Position numbers and translations under genes: made by a program
Source of the DNA: JAVBOW01 sp031550125
GTDB taxonomy: Bacteria > Bacteroidota > Bacteroidia > Bacteroidales > Rikenellaceae
Direction: 5' to 3'
DNA: 64,000 nt
Assembly (NCBI GenBank): GCA_031550125.1
Contig: JAVBOW010000013.1
Span: forward strand, 1 to 64,000
Shown here: piece by piece, positions 43,701-52,296 of the stretch
How positions within the stretch are numbered: position 1 is the first letter of the stretch
Layout: each line of letters opens with the position of its first letter
The notes under the pieces: model-generated
Told to the model about the DNA's origin: nothing
The model's database searches: none
Seen by the model: the letters and a program-made list of their open reading frames with translations, nothing else

Positions 43701-43708
43701 CAAACGTA
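43701..43708 (-). promoter_or_regulatory. -7 promoter box of nusB
   Basis: TACGTTTG on the minus strand, 29 nt before the nusB ATG. Confidence 0.6.
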
Positions 43709-43746
43709 AGCAAAATTCGGATGAAAAAGAAATGAAAATTAAAATC

Positions 43747-43754
43747 TATCTTTG
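43747..43754 (+). promoter_or_regulatory. -7 promoter box of the HI0933 flavoprotein operon
   Basis: TATCTTTG ends only 6 nt before the ATG at 43760, so the transcript is probably leaderless. Confidence 0.6.
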
Positions 43755-43759
43755 CACGC

Positions 43760-45037
43760 ATGGATTACGACGTGATTGTAATAGGTGCGGGAGCGGCAGG
43801 GCTGGTGGCCGCAGGGGCCGCCGCGGGATGCGGGGCGAGGGTACTGCTGCTTGAAAAGATGGAGCGGCCGGCGCGCAAGCTGCGCATAACCGGAAAAGGG
43901 AGGTGCAACATAACCAACCTCAGGCCGCACGACGATTTCATGGGACACATAAAGGCGGGCAGGGAGTTTTTAGGGCCATCGTTCGCGGCGATGGACAATA
44001 TGGCAACGGCGCGTTTTTTCAACGACATAGGACTCGAAACAACGGCAGAGAGGGGCGAAAGGCTCTTCCCCGCAAGCGGAAAGGCCGCGGATGTGGCCGC
44101 GGCGCTGGAAAACTGGTGCCGCCGCTCGGGGGCGGAGATACGTTGCAACGCGCCCGTGAAAGGCATAGCCATGGCCACGGGCAGGGCGTACGGGGTGGAC
44201 ATGCGGGACGGAAGGCGCATAACCGCCGGCAGCATAATCATATGTACCGGGGGAGTGTCGTATCCCGCCACAGGGTCCACCGGCGACGGCCACCGCATGG
44301 CCCACGACGCGGGACACAGGATAGAGCCGTTACGTCCGTCGCTGGTGGCGCTCACCAGCGGCCATAGGGCGGTGAAACGTCTCGAAGGGCTGACGTTGAA
44401 AAATATAAACGCCAGGCTTGTGGTTGACGGACGCATAGAGGCCGAAGAGTTCGGCGAAATGGAATTCACCAGGCCGCGCAGCGGCAACGGTCCCGTGGAA
44501 ATAGCCGGGGCGGTGACCCTGCGCCTGAGCCGCATGGCCGTGGACAACATAATCGAAGGGCGGCAGGTGGAACTTGCCCTGGACCTCAAACCCGCCCTAT
44601 CGCACGAGAAACTCTCGGCGCGGATAAGGCGCGAGGCGGAAGCGCTCGGGCCGCGCGGACATGCCGTCGATCTGATGCGCAAACTGCTGCCGGGACCTAT
44701 GGCCTCGGCCGCGGCCGAGGCGGCCGGACTACCGCCCCGAAGCGCCGCAGGGCCGATGGACGCAGGCGTCCCGGAGCGGGTGGCGTCGCTGCTGAAAGAT
44801 TTCCGTCTTTCGGTACAGGATTACGGACGCATGGAGGAGGCCATAGTCACCGCCGGCGGGGTTGACACGTCGCAGGTGGACCCGCATACGATGGCTTCAC
44901 GCATCCTGAACGGTATATATTTCGCCGGCGAAATATTGGACATAGACGCGGATACGGGAGGATACAACCTGCAGACGGCCTTCTCCACTGGGCATGCCGC
45001 AGGAATGGCCGCGGCCAAAACCGCATTAAAAGGATAA
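43760..45037 (+). CDS. HI0933-family FAD-dependent oxidoreductase
   Basis: This is a 425-residue flavoprotein of the HI0933/YhiN (BaiN-like) family. The FAD Rossmann motif is VIVIGAGAAGLVAAGAAAGC (about 5-24), followed by the family hallmark LRITGKGRCNITN (about 46-58). IICTGGVSYPATGSTGDGH (about 159-177) and the C-terminal VTAGGVDTSQVDP and FAGEILDIDADTGGYNLQTA are also typical. The substrate of most members is unknown; some reduce bile-acid intermediates. It starts a three-gene operon with the short methyltransferase-like gene and the adenosyltransferase. Confidence 0.92.
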   Translation: MDYDVIVIGAGAAGLVAAGAAAGCGARVLLLEKMERPARKLRITGKGRCNITNLRPHDDFMGHIKAGREFLGPSFAAMDNMATARFFNDIGLETTAERGERLFPASGKAADVAAALENWCRRSGAEIRCNAPVKGIAMATGRAYGVDMRDGRRITAGSIIICTGGVSYPATGSTGDGHRMAHDAGHRIEPLRPSLVALTSGHRAVKRLEGLTLKNINARLVVDGRIEAEEFGEMEFTRPRSGNGPVEIAGAVTLRLSRMAVDNIIEGRQVELALDLKPALSHEKLSARIRREAEALGPRGHAVDLMRKLLPGPMASAAAEAAGLPPRSAAGPMDAGVPERVASLLKDFRLSVQDYGRMEEAIVTAGGVDTSQVDPHTMASRILNGIYFAGEILDIDADTGGYNLQTAFSTGHAAGMAAAKTALKG

Positions 45038-45040
45038 AAT

Positions 45041-45442
45041 ATGGTCGGGTGTATAAAAAACAGCATCTCGCGCCTGCGCCACCGGCGCGGACACGGGGTG
45101 CATTCTCCGCTGGTTTACGCGCTATACCGCGAGGCGTTCATGAAAAAGGGAGGCGGGGGCGAATTGTACGACATGCTCGCGGCAAAAGGAGTTCCACGCA
45201 GATACGCCGCAGAAATAGACAGGGCGGCATGGTTATTGGGGCCTGAAAAGATGAGTTTTATCTTTCCAGGAGACGAGCCTGCCGGCGAGGGGAACGGCGT
45301 GGTGTGCCTCGTCCAGCTGGAAAAACAGGGAAGGCTTTACCGCAGCATGGTGGCGGAGAAGAAGGCCCTCTCGATAGACCGCCGCGGCTATGCGTTGTTC
45401 ATTTACGGAGGAGGACTATCCACACAACATTTCATATTATGA
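45041..45442 (+). CDS. shortened methyltransferase-like protein
   Basis: This is a 133-residue protein, intact as an open frame. The N-terminal RRGHGVHSPLVYALYREAF (about 15-33) and the C-terminal ALSIDRRGYALFIYGGGLST, then QHFIL, resemble the two ends of a Bacteroidota class I SAM-dependent methyltransferase family whose members are about 240 residues. The SAM-binding core (GTSLGIST-type) and the catalytic aspartates between them are absent. It is either an internally deleted, possibly non-enzymatic derivative or a small homologue with a new role. The ATG follows the flavoprotein stop by 3 nt, and its stop overlaps the next start (ATGA), so it is still translationally maintained. The assignment is by motif resemblance only. 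Confidence 0.55.
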   Translation: MVGCIKNSISRLRHRRGHGVHSPLVYALYREAFMKKGGGGELYDMLAAKGVPRRYAAEIDRAAWLLGPEKMSFIFPGDEPAGEGNGVVCLVQLEKQGRLYRSMVAEKKALSIDRRGYALFIYGGGLSTQHFIL

Positions 45443-45990
45443 AAATATACACAAAAAAGGGCGACGGCGGGCAGACCAGCCTCATAGGTGGCGACCGCGT
45501 GCCGAAAGACGACCCGAGGGTGGAGGCTTACGGCTCCGTGGACGAACTCGGGGCCAACATAGCCCACCTTTACGACAACATACCCGTGGACGCGCGTCTG
45601 GAAATATTCCGCGCCGACCTTATATGGATCATCCCGAGGTTGATGAACGCCGCGGCGGTGCTTGCCTCGGGTCCGGGTCTGGGGCGGGAGAAAAAGGCCT
45701 CTATGCCTTCCGTAAGCGACGGCGACATAGAAGCCCTCGAAAGGATGATAGACCGCACGGGCGAGGGGCTGCCCGTCCCGCACATGTTCACCCTGCCCGT
45801 GGGACACCCCCTGGTTTCGCAATGCCACATATGCCGCACGGTGTGCCGCAGGGCCGAAAGGGCGTGCGTGGCGGCCGGAGCGGAAAGCCGGGTGCTGGCC
45901 TACCTCAACCGGCTGTCGGACTACCTTTACGTGCTGGGGCGGAAAATGACGGCCGAAATGGGCGTAGAGGAACGTTATTGGAAAAGTTAA
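45439..45990 (+). CDS. PduO-type corrinoid adenosyltransferase
   Basis: This 183-residue enzyme transfers adenosyl from ATP to cob(I)alamin, making coenzyme B12. The N-terminal TKKGDGGQTSLIGGDRVPKD (about 5-24) and AYGSVDELGANI (about 30-41) are the ATP-site motifs. The C-terminal block is CRTVCRRAERACVAAG, then LNRLSDYLYVLGRKMTAEMG (about 155-174), with the expected Arg and Asn residues. The ATG overlaps the preceding stop codon (ATGA). No cobalamin riboswitch is visible, so expression is set by the flavoprotein promoter. Confidence 0.94.
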   Translation: MKIYTKKGDGGQTSLIGGDRVPKDDPRVEAYGSVDELGANIAHLYDNIPVDARLEIFRADLIWIIPRLMNAAAVLASGPGLGREKKASMPSVSDGDIEALERMIDRTGEGLPVPHMFTLPVGHPLVSQCHICRTVCRRAERACVAAGAESRVLAYLNRLSDYLYVLGRKMTAEMGVEERYWKS

Positions 45991-46034
45991 CGTTCATATA
46001 ACGTTCCCTGATATTGTAATGCGGAAAATTTTTC

Positions 46035-46042
46035 TACTTTTG
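46035..46042 (+). promoter_or_regulatory. -7 promoter box of the DUF2795 gene
   Basis: TACTTTTG, with a TTG -33-like element at 46014-46016. It implies a 5' UTR of about 50 nt. Confidence 0.55.
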
Positions 46043-46098
46043 TCCCCATTACGATGCGGTACGCTCACAGAATCGCATAATAATTAACAAGATAGTTA

Positions 46099-46320
46099 AT
46101 GTACTGGACATTAGAGTTGGCCTCGAAGCTCGAAGACGCGCCCTGGCCCGCAACCAAAGAGGAACTGATAGACTACGCAGTCCGCTCCGGCGCCCCCCTC
46201 GAAGTGATAGAGAATCTGGAAGAAATAGAGGATGAGGGCGAAATATACGAAAGCATAGAAGACATCTGGCCCGATTACCCGAGCAAAGACGACTTCTTCT
46301 TCAACGAGGACGAATATTAA
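46099..46320 (+). CDS. DUF2795 small acidic protein
   Basis: This is a 73-residue cytoplasmic protein of the DUF2795 type, with KLEDAPWPATKEELIDYAVR (about 10-29) followed by a very acidic tail (DDFFFNEDEY). The small three-helix fold is of unknown function; Bacteroidales members are short and conserved. It has its own promoter and its own 18-bp terminator. Confidence 0.85.
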   Translation: MYWTLELASKLEDAPWPATKEELIDYAVRSGAPLEVIENLEEIEDEGEIYESIEDIWPDYPSKDDFFFNEDEY

Positions 46321-46334
46321 TCCCGGCAAACACC

Positions 46335-46376
46335 AACGCAAGGCGGCTTACGGCACTACGTAAGCCGCCTTGCGTT
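46335..46376. terminator. 18-bp terminator after the DUF2795 gene
   Basis: Perfect stem 46335-46352 with 46359-46376 and a 6-nt loop, ending in TTTT on the plus strand. The minus-strand lipoprotein gene also ends beyond it. Confidence 0.82.
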
Positions 46377-46397
46377 TTCCCGGATCAGTTTCAATTA

Positions 46398-46580
46398 TGT
46401 ATTGGCAGCGCATATCGAGCATCATCTTTCACTTATCCTTTTCGTTTCAAATCCTCACGGACTTTAGTCCGCTCCGGCTTGAAACTCAGACGATAAGCGA
46501 AACCTGACGCACGCTATGCGCAGCGTCGCCGTCATAAGGCGCAGCGCTTTCTTGCGACGCGCATATACGGGACAATGGGT
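46398..46580. repeat. structured intergenic segment of unknown nature
   Basis: The stretch has no credible gene but is rich in inverted repeats. GTTTCAA (46444-46450) pairs with TTGAAAC (46479-46485) around GGACT-TT-AGTCC (46459-46470), with an outer CTTATC/GATAAG. A copy of GCGCATAT lies at each side (46408-46415 and 46558-46565). ATTG-N-ATAT-like ends face each other. It may be a decayed miniature mobile element or a structured RNA. Confidence 0.35.
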
Positions 46581-46604
46581 GCGACGTTAAAACCCGAGGT
46601 GGCG

Positions 46605-47111
46605 TCAGTCGCTATCGCTATAGAGGGATACCAGACCGGCGACGTCGTCGTGATCGATATAGAAGGCTGTTATACGGGACGGCTCGGCGGTGAATAAGAT
46701 GTATTTCGGACATTGTTCGCCAGGCCCGTCCGGCGTGTACAGGGCCACTGGAAGCGGCCCGTACATTGCAATTACGGCAAACCTCGCCAACCCGCGGCTA
46801 TCGAAGACCGATATGGGCGTATACTCCTCATGCGATCCCGGAGCGACGATGGTCTTCTTATATTTTACGCCGGCGATCCATTTGTTTCCGTTTTTATCGC
46901 CCACTTCGGCCTCCATGTCTATCCGGGTGTACGAACCTTCGCCGGAAGAGGGGACGTAGAAACCTTTGTACGTAACGAGATTGCCCACCGGGCCGGAATC
47001 CGGATCGGATCCGGATTCGCACGAAGCCAAAGCCGCCATGCCCAAAATGCACATGAAAGCGGCGGACATACTTCTACATGTCAATACCTTAGCATTCCAA
47101 TAGTTTTTCAT
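46605..47111 (-). CDS. hypothetical lipoprotein
   Basis: This is a 168-residue lipoprotein that I do not recognise. The signal is long (hydrophobic AAFMCILGMAAL, then ASC with Cys31; an internal Met at 15 is an alternative start). After ESGSDPDSG, an acidic surface-export-like stretch, the body reads as alternating beta strands (VTYKGFYVPSSGEGSYTRID, TPISVFDSRGLARFAVIAMY, GEQCPKYILFTAEPSRITAF). It follows the sulfatase by 51 nt in the same direction, so it is probably in its operon. A role as a small surface accessory protein is possible but unsupported. Confidence 0.65.
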   Translation of the reverse strand: MKNYWNAKVLTCRSMSAAFMCILGMAALASCESGSDPDSGPVGNLVTYKGFYVPSSGEGSYTRIDMEAEVGDKNGNKWIAGVKYKKTIVAPGSHEEYTPISVFDSRGLARFAVIAMYGPLPVALYTPDGPGEQCPKYILFTAEPSRITAFYIDHDDVAGLVSLYSDSD

Positions 47112-47162
47112 AGCGGTTATTTTAGGGAGTTATGATCAGTCGGGATCTCCCGTGGCGAAGGG

Positions 47163-48608
47163 TCACATGCGGCTGTTCGGGAACGGCGAGTCGGGGCGCA
47201 TCGAGGGCGGACCTTCTTTAAGGCCGGACTCCTTCATCTTTTCCTTGTACAGGCGCATCAGATCGCTGCCGTTTAGACGGGCGTTGCCGTTGTTATATAT
47301 ATCGTCGGGCATAGGATCTATCCACTTCCAATAAAGGGCGAAAAGTTCCCTGTATTTTTCCGGGTAACGGTCTTTCAGGCCGTTGCGTTCGCCCGGATCG
47401 GCATCCAGGTCGTACAGGTCGCAATCTTTCTCCTGGCGGGGATCCGACACCAGTTTCCATCGGCCCTGGCGTACGGCGAATATGTTGGACGACACTTTGG
47501 CGGCGCTCTTCTTCTCCATGCTCCAGTAAAGCACTTCGTGCGGAGCGGACTTGTCGGCCCCGGACAGGTAGGGCATAAGGTCGGCTCCGTGCATCCCTCC
47601 GTGCGGCAACCCCGCCGCAGACATTACCGTGGGGGCTATGTCTATGCTCATTACGGGATGAATGTATTCCGCGCCGGGTTTGATGGCCGGCGGATAGCTT
47701 ACGATGAAAGGCACCCGGATGCCGCCTTCATAGAAAGAGCCTTTCATGCCCCGCAATATCCAGTTATCGCTGTACTCCACCCCTCCGTTGTCGCTAAGGT
47801 AGAACACTATGGTGTTGTCGCGCAGACCGAGGCGGTCGAGGGCGTCCATAACCTGCCCTACCCCGCGGTCGAGGGCGGCCGTCATCGCCCTCACCACGTC
47901 GGCTTTGACGGGTTTGCGCGGATCGTCGGCCAACTCGCCCACAAGCTCTTCGGGGGCCTGCAAAGGCGCGTGGATGGCATTATAGGGCAAATAAAGGAAA
48001 AACGGCCCTCCGGCGCTCTTCTCTATGAAATCGACCGCGCGGCGGGTGTATTCGTAAGTGGAATATTCCATTTGCGCGACGGGTTCCATATTGTCGAGCG
48101 TAAAGGCCAGACCGTCCCAGTAACCGTCGCGCGAGGCTCCCGCTATTGGATTCCAATAGTCGTGCATGCCGTTGAGGAATCCGAAGAAAGTCCGGAAACC
48201 ACGGTTGTTGGGGTGGTTGCGGATATAGTCGCCCAGATGCCATTTGCCTATGCATGCCGTCTTGTAGCCTGCTTCGGAGAGGTATTCGCTAAGCATCTTC
48301 TCTTCCAGGGGTACCCCTCCCACTTCCGGGGCGGTAAGGCCGTAGTTGCCGAAACTCTGCTGGTATTTGCCGGTCATCAGCCCCGCCCGGGTGGGACTCG
48401 ACACGAAACCGGACGTATAGCCCTGCATGCAGCGCACGCCGCTGGCGGCCAGACGGTCGATATTGGGCGTCACCACCCTTTGAGAGTGCGGATAACAGTT
48501 CACGCCGCCATAACCCTGGTCGTCGGCGAGGATTATCACGATGTTGGGTTTCTGTGCGGCGGCAAAGGCCGGAAGGAGGGCCAGAGCCGCAGGGATCATC
48601 CCTTTCAT
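47163..48608 (-). CDS. arylsulfatase-type sulfatase, serine-type, secreted
   Basis: This is a 481-residue sulfatase of the S1 type. The signal peptide ends at AFAAAQ, followed by the metal site NIVIILADDQGYGG (about 22-35). The active-site motif is VSSPTRAGLMTGKYQQSFG (about 69-87), where the residue converted to formylglycine is Ser, so the enzyme needs an anSME-type maturase not seen in this window. GKWHLGD (about 123-129), DNGG and the C-terminal sub-domain (WKLVSDP, LYDLDADPGERNGL) are present. It resembles enzymes active on sulfated host or dietary glycans, but the linkage is not readable. Its -7 box lies about 15 nt upstream. Confidence 0.93.
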   Translation of the reverse strand: MKGMIPAALALLPAFAAAQKPNIVIILADDQGYGGVNCYPHSQRVVTPNIDRLAASGVRCMQGYTSGFVSSPTRAGLMTGKYQQSFGNYGLTAPEVGGVPLEEKMLSEYLSEAGYKTACIGKWHLGDYIRNHPNNRGFRTFFGFLNGMHDYWNPIAGASRDGYWDGLAFTLDNMEPVAQMEYSTYEYTRRAVDFIEKSAGGPFFLYLPYNAIHAPLQAPEELVGELADDPRKPVKADVVRAMTAALDRGVGQVMDALDRLGLRDNTIVFYLSDNGGVEYSDNWILRGMKGSFYEGGIRVPFIVSYPPAIKPGAEYIHPVMSIDIAPTVMSAAGLPHGGMHGADLMPYLSGADKSAPHEVLYWSMEKKSAAKVSSNIFAVRQGRWKLVSDPRQEKDCDLYDLDADPGERNGLKDRYPEKYRELFALYWKWIDPMPDDIYNNGNARLNGSDLMRLYKEKMKESGLKEGPPSMRPDSPFPNSRM

Positions 48609-48623
48609 GGGTTATAATTTTCT

Positions 48624-48631
48624 CAAAGTTA
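48624..48631 (-). promoter_or_regulatory. -7 promoter box of the sulfatase operon
   Basis: TAACTTTG on the minus strand, 16 nt before the ATG at 48608. Confidence 0.55.
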
Positions 48632-48693
48632 CGAAAAACTCCGGTTTTTGACCCCGGGCGGAGATTTTTATCCCCTCTTACGAAATAAAATAC

Positions 48694-48701
48694 TAATTTT
48701 G
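48694..48701 (+). promoter_or_regulatory. -7 promoter box of the efflux operon
   Basis: TAATTTTG, 32 nt before the GTG start at 48733 and divergent from the sulfatase promoter. Confidence 0.55.
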
Positions 48702-48732
48702 CCGTTACGGTTTCAAACCCTTGTTCCCCAAA

Positions 48733-50025
48733 GTGAAAATCTTACGGTCCATATCACTCGCGGCGCTGCCGTTCATGGCTTCATGCATCGCCGGCAACGT
48801 CGACCACGGATCGGTCTACACCGTGTCGCAAGCCGATTTCGAAGAGGTGATAGCGGTGGAGGGTACGGTAGAATCGGTGGAAATGACCTCCATGGCCATC
48901 CCGACCAGGATATGGGGTACCATCAGCTTTATCGTAGAGGACGGGATACAGGTCAAAAAAGACGACGTGGTATGCATAGTCAAAAACCATGACCTGGAAA
49001 CCGAGCTGGACGACATAAAGATAAGGCTCGAGAACAGCCGCACCGAATACGAACAGCTCAAGGCCGAGCAGAAAATGCAATACGCCCTGCTCGAAGCGCA
49101 GGTCGAGAACAACCGCGCCGACACTAAAATAGCCAGCCTCGATTCACTGCAACTCGCCTACCTCTCCCCTTCACAGCGCCACATACAGGAAATGGAATTG
49201 GCCAAAGCCAAGATCGAATCGGAAAAGCTGGCCAAAAAATTCGACGCGCTGAAAATAATCCAGCGATCCGACGCGCGCAAAGCCGATATGACAATAAAAA
49301 GGTACGAAACGCGCCTCAAAGCCACCGAAGATGTATTAGGGCAACTGACCATAAAAGCCCCGCGCGACGGGCTTATAATCATCAATAAGGACGACGCATC
49401 GGATATGGACAAGCCGCTCACGGCGGGCAGCCTGGCCTGGAACGGCATGCCTGTGGCCATAATGCCCGACATGGGCCGCATGAAAGTGAAGATGCGCGTC
49501 TCGGAAACAGACTATAAAGCCATAAACGCCGGCGACTCCGTGCATTACGCCTTCGACGCCATGCCCGACAACTCGGGCTGGGGCAGGATAACACAAAAAG
49601 CGCCCGTAGGACAACCATACAAATCGGGGTCGAAGGTAAAGACCTTCGAAATAGAGGCGTCGATGGAGCATGTCGCCTCGATTCCCGAACCGGGGCTGTC
49701 GGTCGAATGCCGGATAGTGGTAAAGCGCCTCCCGCACGCCGTAACCATTCCGCAGATAACCGTCTTCGAGCAGGATTCGATGAAAGTCGTCTACCTGCCC
49801 GTCCGCCGCGGATACGAGATGAGGGAGATAGCCGCCGGAATATCTTCGCCAAGCCAAACGACAGTCGCCGCGGGGCTTGCGGCCGGGGAGACGATACTGT
49901 TTTCGCAGCCCAGGCCGTCGCAGGTAAAAATACGCACGCTGCTGCCCGATTCCCTTAAAATGACCCGGGCCGCCGAAACCATAAAAGCAAACGATGCCGA
50001 CGATGAAACGTTATCAGACGAATAA
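48733..50025 (+). CDS. HlyD/MacA-type membrane fusion lipoprotein 1
   Basis: This is a 430-residue periplasmic adaptor. A GTG start at 48733 gives a clean lipoprotein signal (KILRSISLAALPFMASC, Cys18); an upstream TTG at 48721 is the alternative. Features in order: a beta-barrel/lipoyl half (EVIAVEGTVESVEM), a coiled-coil hairpin (about 85-195, rich in Glu, Lys, Leu), a second lipoyl half (LTIKAPRDGLIIIN) and a C-terminal beta-barrel domain. It links the inner-membrane MacB-like transporter to the TolC-like channel. It is the first of three tandem, clearly divergent adaptors in one operon, and the next gene starts inside its 3' end. Confidence 0.9.
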   Translation: MKILRSISLAALPFMASCIAGNVDHGSVYTVSQADFEEVIAVEGTVESVEMTSMAIPTRIWGTISFIVEDGIQVKKDDVVCIVKNHDLETELDDIKIRLENSRTEYEQLKAEQKMQYALLEAQVENNRADTKIASLDSLQLAYLSPSQRHIQEMELAKAKIESEKLAKKFDALKIIQRSDARKADMTIKRYETRLKATEDVLGQLTIKAPRDGLIIINKDDASDMDKPLTAGSLAWNGMPVAIMPDMGRMKVKMRVSETDYKAINAGDSVHYAFDAMPDNSGWGRITQKAPVGQPYKSGSKVKTFEIEASMEHVASIPEPGLSVECRIVVKRLPHAVTIPQITVFEQDSMKVVYLPVRRGYEMREIAAGISSPSQTTVAAGLAAGETILFSQPRPSQVKIRTLLPDSLKMTRAAETIKANDADDETLSDE

Positions 50026-51298
50026 ATTACGCAACGCCGCCATACTGTTGTCGCTGGCCGCCGCCATGGCCGCCTGCAAAGGCAAGCAGGGAGGGGACGT
50101 ACCCACTGCCAAAGCGATAAAGGGAGTGTTCCAGATAGACCTTTTCGAGGAGGGCGAGGTGGAAGCCGTCAAGGCCATAAACATATCGGCGCCCATGATA
50201 TCGTGGCGCTACGGCGGCAACCTGAAAATAACCTACATCATTAAGGACGGCACCGAGGTGAAGAAAGGCGACACGGTGATGGTGTTCGACCCGACCGACG
50301 TCAACAAAGCCATAATAGACGCCGAGAGCCGGATGGAAATAAGCATGGCCGAGCTGGAAAAGATAAAAGCCCAGCAGCAGTCGTCGATGGAGGAGATGAA
50401 AGCCGACTACGAGGTGACCAGACTGTCGTACGAAATTTCCAAGATACGCTCCGAGCAGGCCGCCTACGAATCGGAGATCAAGAAAAAAGAGATAGTACTC
50501 AACCTGCAAAAGGCCGAAATAGCGCTTGCCAAAGCCAAAGAGGAGATAGATAACAAAGAGCTGGTCAACGCAGAGGAGATGAAACAGAAAGAACTCTCCA
50601 TAGCCCAGGATCGCACCCGCCTCAACGAAGCCCAGGACGCCCTGCGCATGCTCACCGTGATCAGCCCCGCACCCGGCATAGCAATCCTGGAGCGCAACTG
50701 GTCGAGCGGAAACAAATACCAGACAGGCGACCAGGTATGGAGCGGAAACCCCGTTATAGCGCTGCCAGACCTGTCGAAACTGAAGGCCACAGTAAACATA
50801 AACGAGGTGGACATAGCCAAAATAACCAAAGGACTCAGGGTGGAGGTTAAACCGGACGCATTCTCGGAAAGCGCCTTCCATGGCGAGGTTAGCGCGGTGG
50901 CCAACCTGGCCGTAAACAAAGAGGGATCGACGAAGATAAAGGTCTTCCCCGTGCAGGTACTCCTCAAAGAGACACACAAGAACCTGCTGCCCGGCCTGAC
51001 GGTGAGTTGCCGGATAATAATAGACCAGATAGACGACGTGCTGTACATACCTGCGGAGGCCGTCCACGCCGAGGGCGATAAATTTTACGTGTTTAAAAAA
51101 GAGAGGGGTAAATTCGACAAGACATACGTGGAAACGGGCCTGAGCAATTCCAATTTCACCATAATAGCCTCAGGCCTCGACAAGGGCGACGCGGTGGCGC
51201 TTGTAGATCCGTTCGTCCTCCCGGCCGCAGAGGAAGGCAAGGCGGCAACCGGCAAGGCCGACGCCCGGACGGAATCCAACGACGACGAAGATCAGTAG
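50003..51298 (+). CDS. HlyD/MacA-type membrane fusion lipoprotein 2
   Basis: This is a 431-residue adaptor overlapping the previous gene by 23 nt (ATG at 49994 is an alternative). Lipoprotein signal with Cys25 (AMAAC). The N-terminal hairpin half (GVFQIDLFEEGEVEAVKAIN), a long coiled coil (about 95-220, ESRMEISMAELEKIKAQQQS) and the C-terminal half (LTVISPAPGIAILERNWSSG, VSCRIIIDQIDDVLYIPAEA) are typical, and it ends in an acidic tail. Sequence and coiled-coil length differ from the first and third adaptors, so it is not a recent duplicate. Hetero-oligomeric adaptor rings are a possible reason for the three genes. Confidence 0.9.
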   Translation: MKRYQTNKLRNAAILLSLAAAMAACKGKQGGDVPTAKAIKGVFQIDLFEEGEVEAVKAINISAPMISWRYGGNLKITYIIKDGTEVKKGDTVMVFDPTDVNKAIIDAESRMEISMAELEKIKAQQQSSMEEMKADYEVTRLSYEISKIRSEQAAYESEIKKKEIVLNLQKAEIALAKAKEEIDNKELVNAEEMKQKELSIAQDRTRLNEAQDALRMLTVISPAPGIAILERNWSSGNKYQTGDQVWSGNPVIALPDLSKLKATVNINEVDIAKITKGLRVEVKPDAFSESAFHGEVSAVANLAVNKEGSTKIKVFPVQVLLKETHKNLLPGLTVSCRIIIDQIDDVLYIPAEAVHAEGDKFYVFKKERGKFDKTYVETGLSNSNFTIIASGLDKGDAVALVDPFVLPAAEEGKAATGKADARTESNDDEDQ

Positions 51299-51300
51299 CC

Positions 51301-52293
51301 ATGGCAAAAACCATTTACATAACCATACTGGCCGCGTCCATGGCGTTAGCGCTGGCCTCGTGCGGCAAAAAAGGCGGCGCGGACGGCGACGGCCAGACGG
51401 AAGGGCGCAACATAGTGGAGACCGGCACGCTGGCCGCCGTAAACGTCAAATCGTTCACCGTGGCGCGGTCGCGCTACTGGTGGGAGATACGAATCATCGG
51501 GCTGGCCGAACACGGCGCGGAGGTCAATGCGGGCGACTCCATCATACAGCTCGATCCTAAAGACGTGAACAAACAGATAGTGGACAACGAGCTTGAGCTG
51601 GAGACGGCCCTGGCCGCCCTGCATAAAATGGAAGTAGACCAGCAGGTGGCCCGCAACGCCGCCACACTCAACATCAAGAGCCAGGAGGCCTCTTTCGACC
51701 TTAAAAAGATAGAACTCGAATCGTCGGCATTCGAATCGGAGCGTTACCGCAAGATAAAGCAGCTCGAATTCGAACAGGCCCGGATAACCCTGGCCAAGGA
51801 GAGGCGCAGGCAGGCCCTGTCCCGGATAGTGGATTCGTGCAACATGAAGATACAACAGATAAGGGTGCGCAGGATAAAGGACGACCTGGCCAATTTCCAC
51901 CGTATGCTCGCCCAACTCACCATCCGCACGCCGGTGACAGGCGTATTCCAGGTTGGTCGCAACCCGCGCACGAGGGCGCAGACAGTGGTCGGAGACATGG
52001 CCTCGCCCAACTTCAGCGTTGGCAACGTTCCAGAACTCAAGCACATGAAAGTTGAGACATCCATAAACGAACTGGATTTCCTGAAGATACACGCGGGACA
52101 GAAAGTGGCCGTACGCCTCGACGCAATGCCTTCGGTGGTGTTCGACGGACAGGTGGCGTACATAGGCAAGCTGTGCCGCCCGAGGGAGGACAAGGCGCGG
52201 GAGAAAGTTTTCGACGTGGAAGTTACGATAGACAGGTACGATGCGCGGCTCAAACCGGGAATGACGGTAAGTTGCGAATTTTTAAAAGATTGA
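51301..52293 (+). CDS. HlyD/MacA-type membrane fusion lipoprotein 3
   Basis: This is a 330-residue adaptor, shorter than the first two. Lipoprotein signal (ALALASC, Cys21). The N-terminal part (VETGTLAAVNVKSFTVARSR) is followed by a coiled coil (about 88-195, rich in RKIKQLEFEQARITLAKERR). Then come LTIRTPVTGVFQVGRNPRTR and a C-terminal barrel ending in RLKPGMTVSCEFLKD. It has no long C-terminal tail. It starts 2 nt after adaptor 2 and ends 3 nt before the permease. It could be a partner adaptor that seals or gates a mixed ring; this is inference. Confidence 0.9.
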   Translation: MAKTIYITILAASMALALASCGKKGGADGDGQTEGRNIVETGTLAAVNVKSFTVARSRYWWEIRIIGLAEHGAEVNAGDSIIQLDPKDVNKQIVDNELELETALAALHKMEVDQQVARNAATLNIKSQEASFDLKKIELESSAFESERYRKIKQLEFEQARITLAKERRRQALSRIVDSCNMKIQQIRVRRIKDDLANFHRMLAQLTIRTPVTGVFQVGRNPRTRAQTVVGDMASPNFSVGNVPELKHMKVETSINELDFLKIHAGQKVAVRLDAMPSVVFDGQVAYIGKLCRPREDKAREKVFDVEVTIDRYDARLKPGMTVSCEFLKD

Positions 52294-52296
52294 CAA

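Noticed and set aside
45439..45990. cobalamin riboswitch control of the adenosyltransferase
   Set aside because: The gene overlaps the preceding frame, leaving no 5' UTR for a riboswitch, and none is visible before the operon start.
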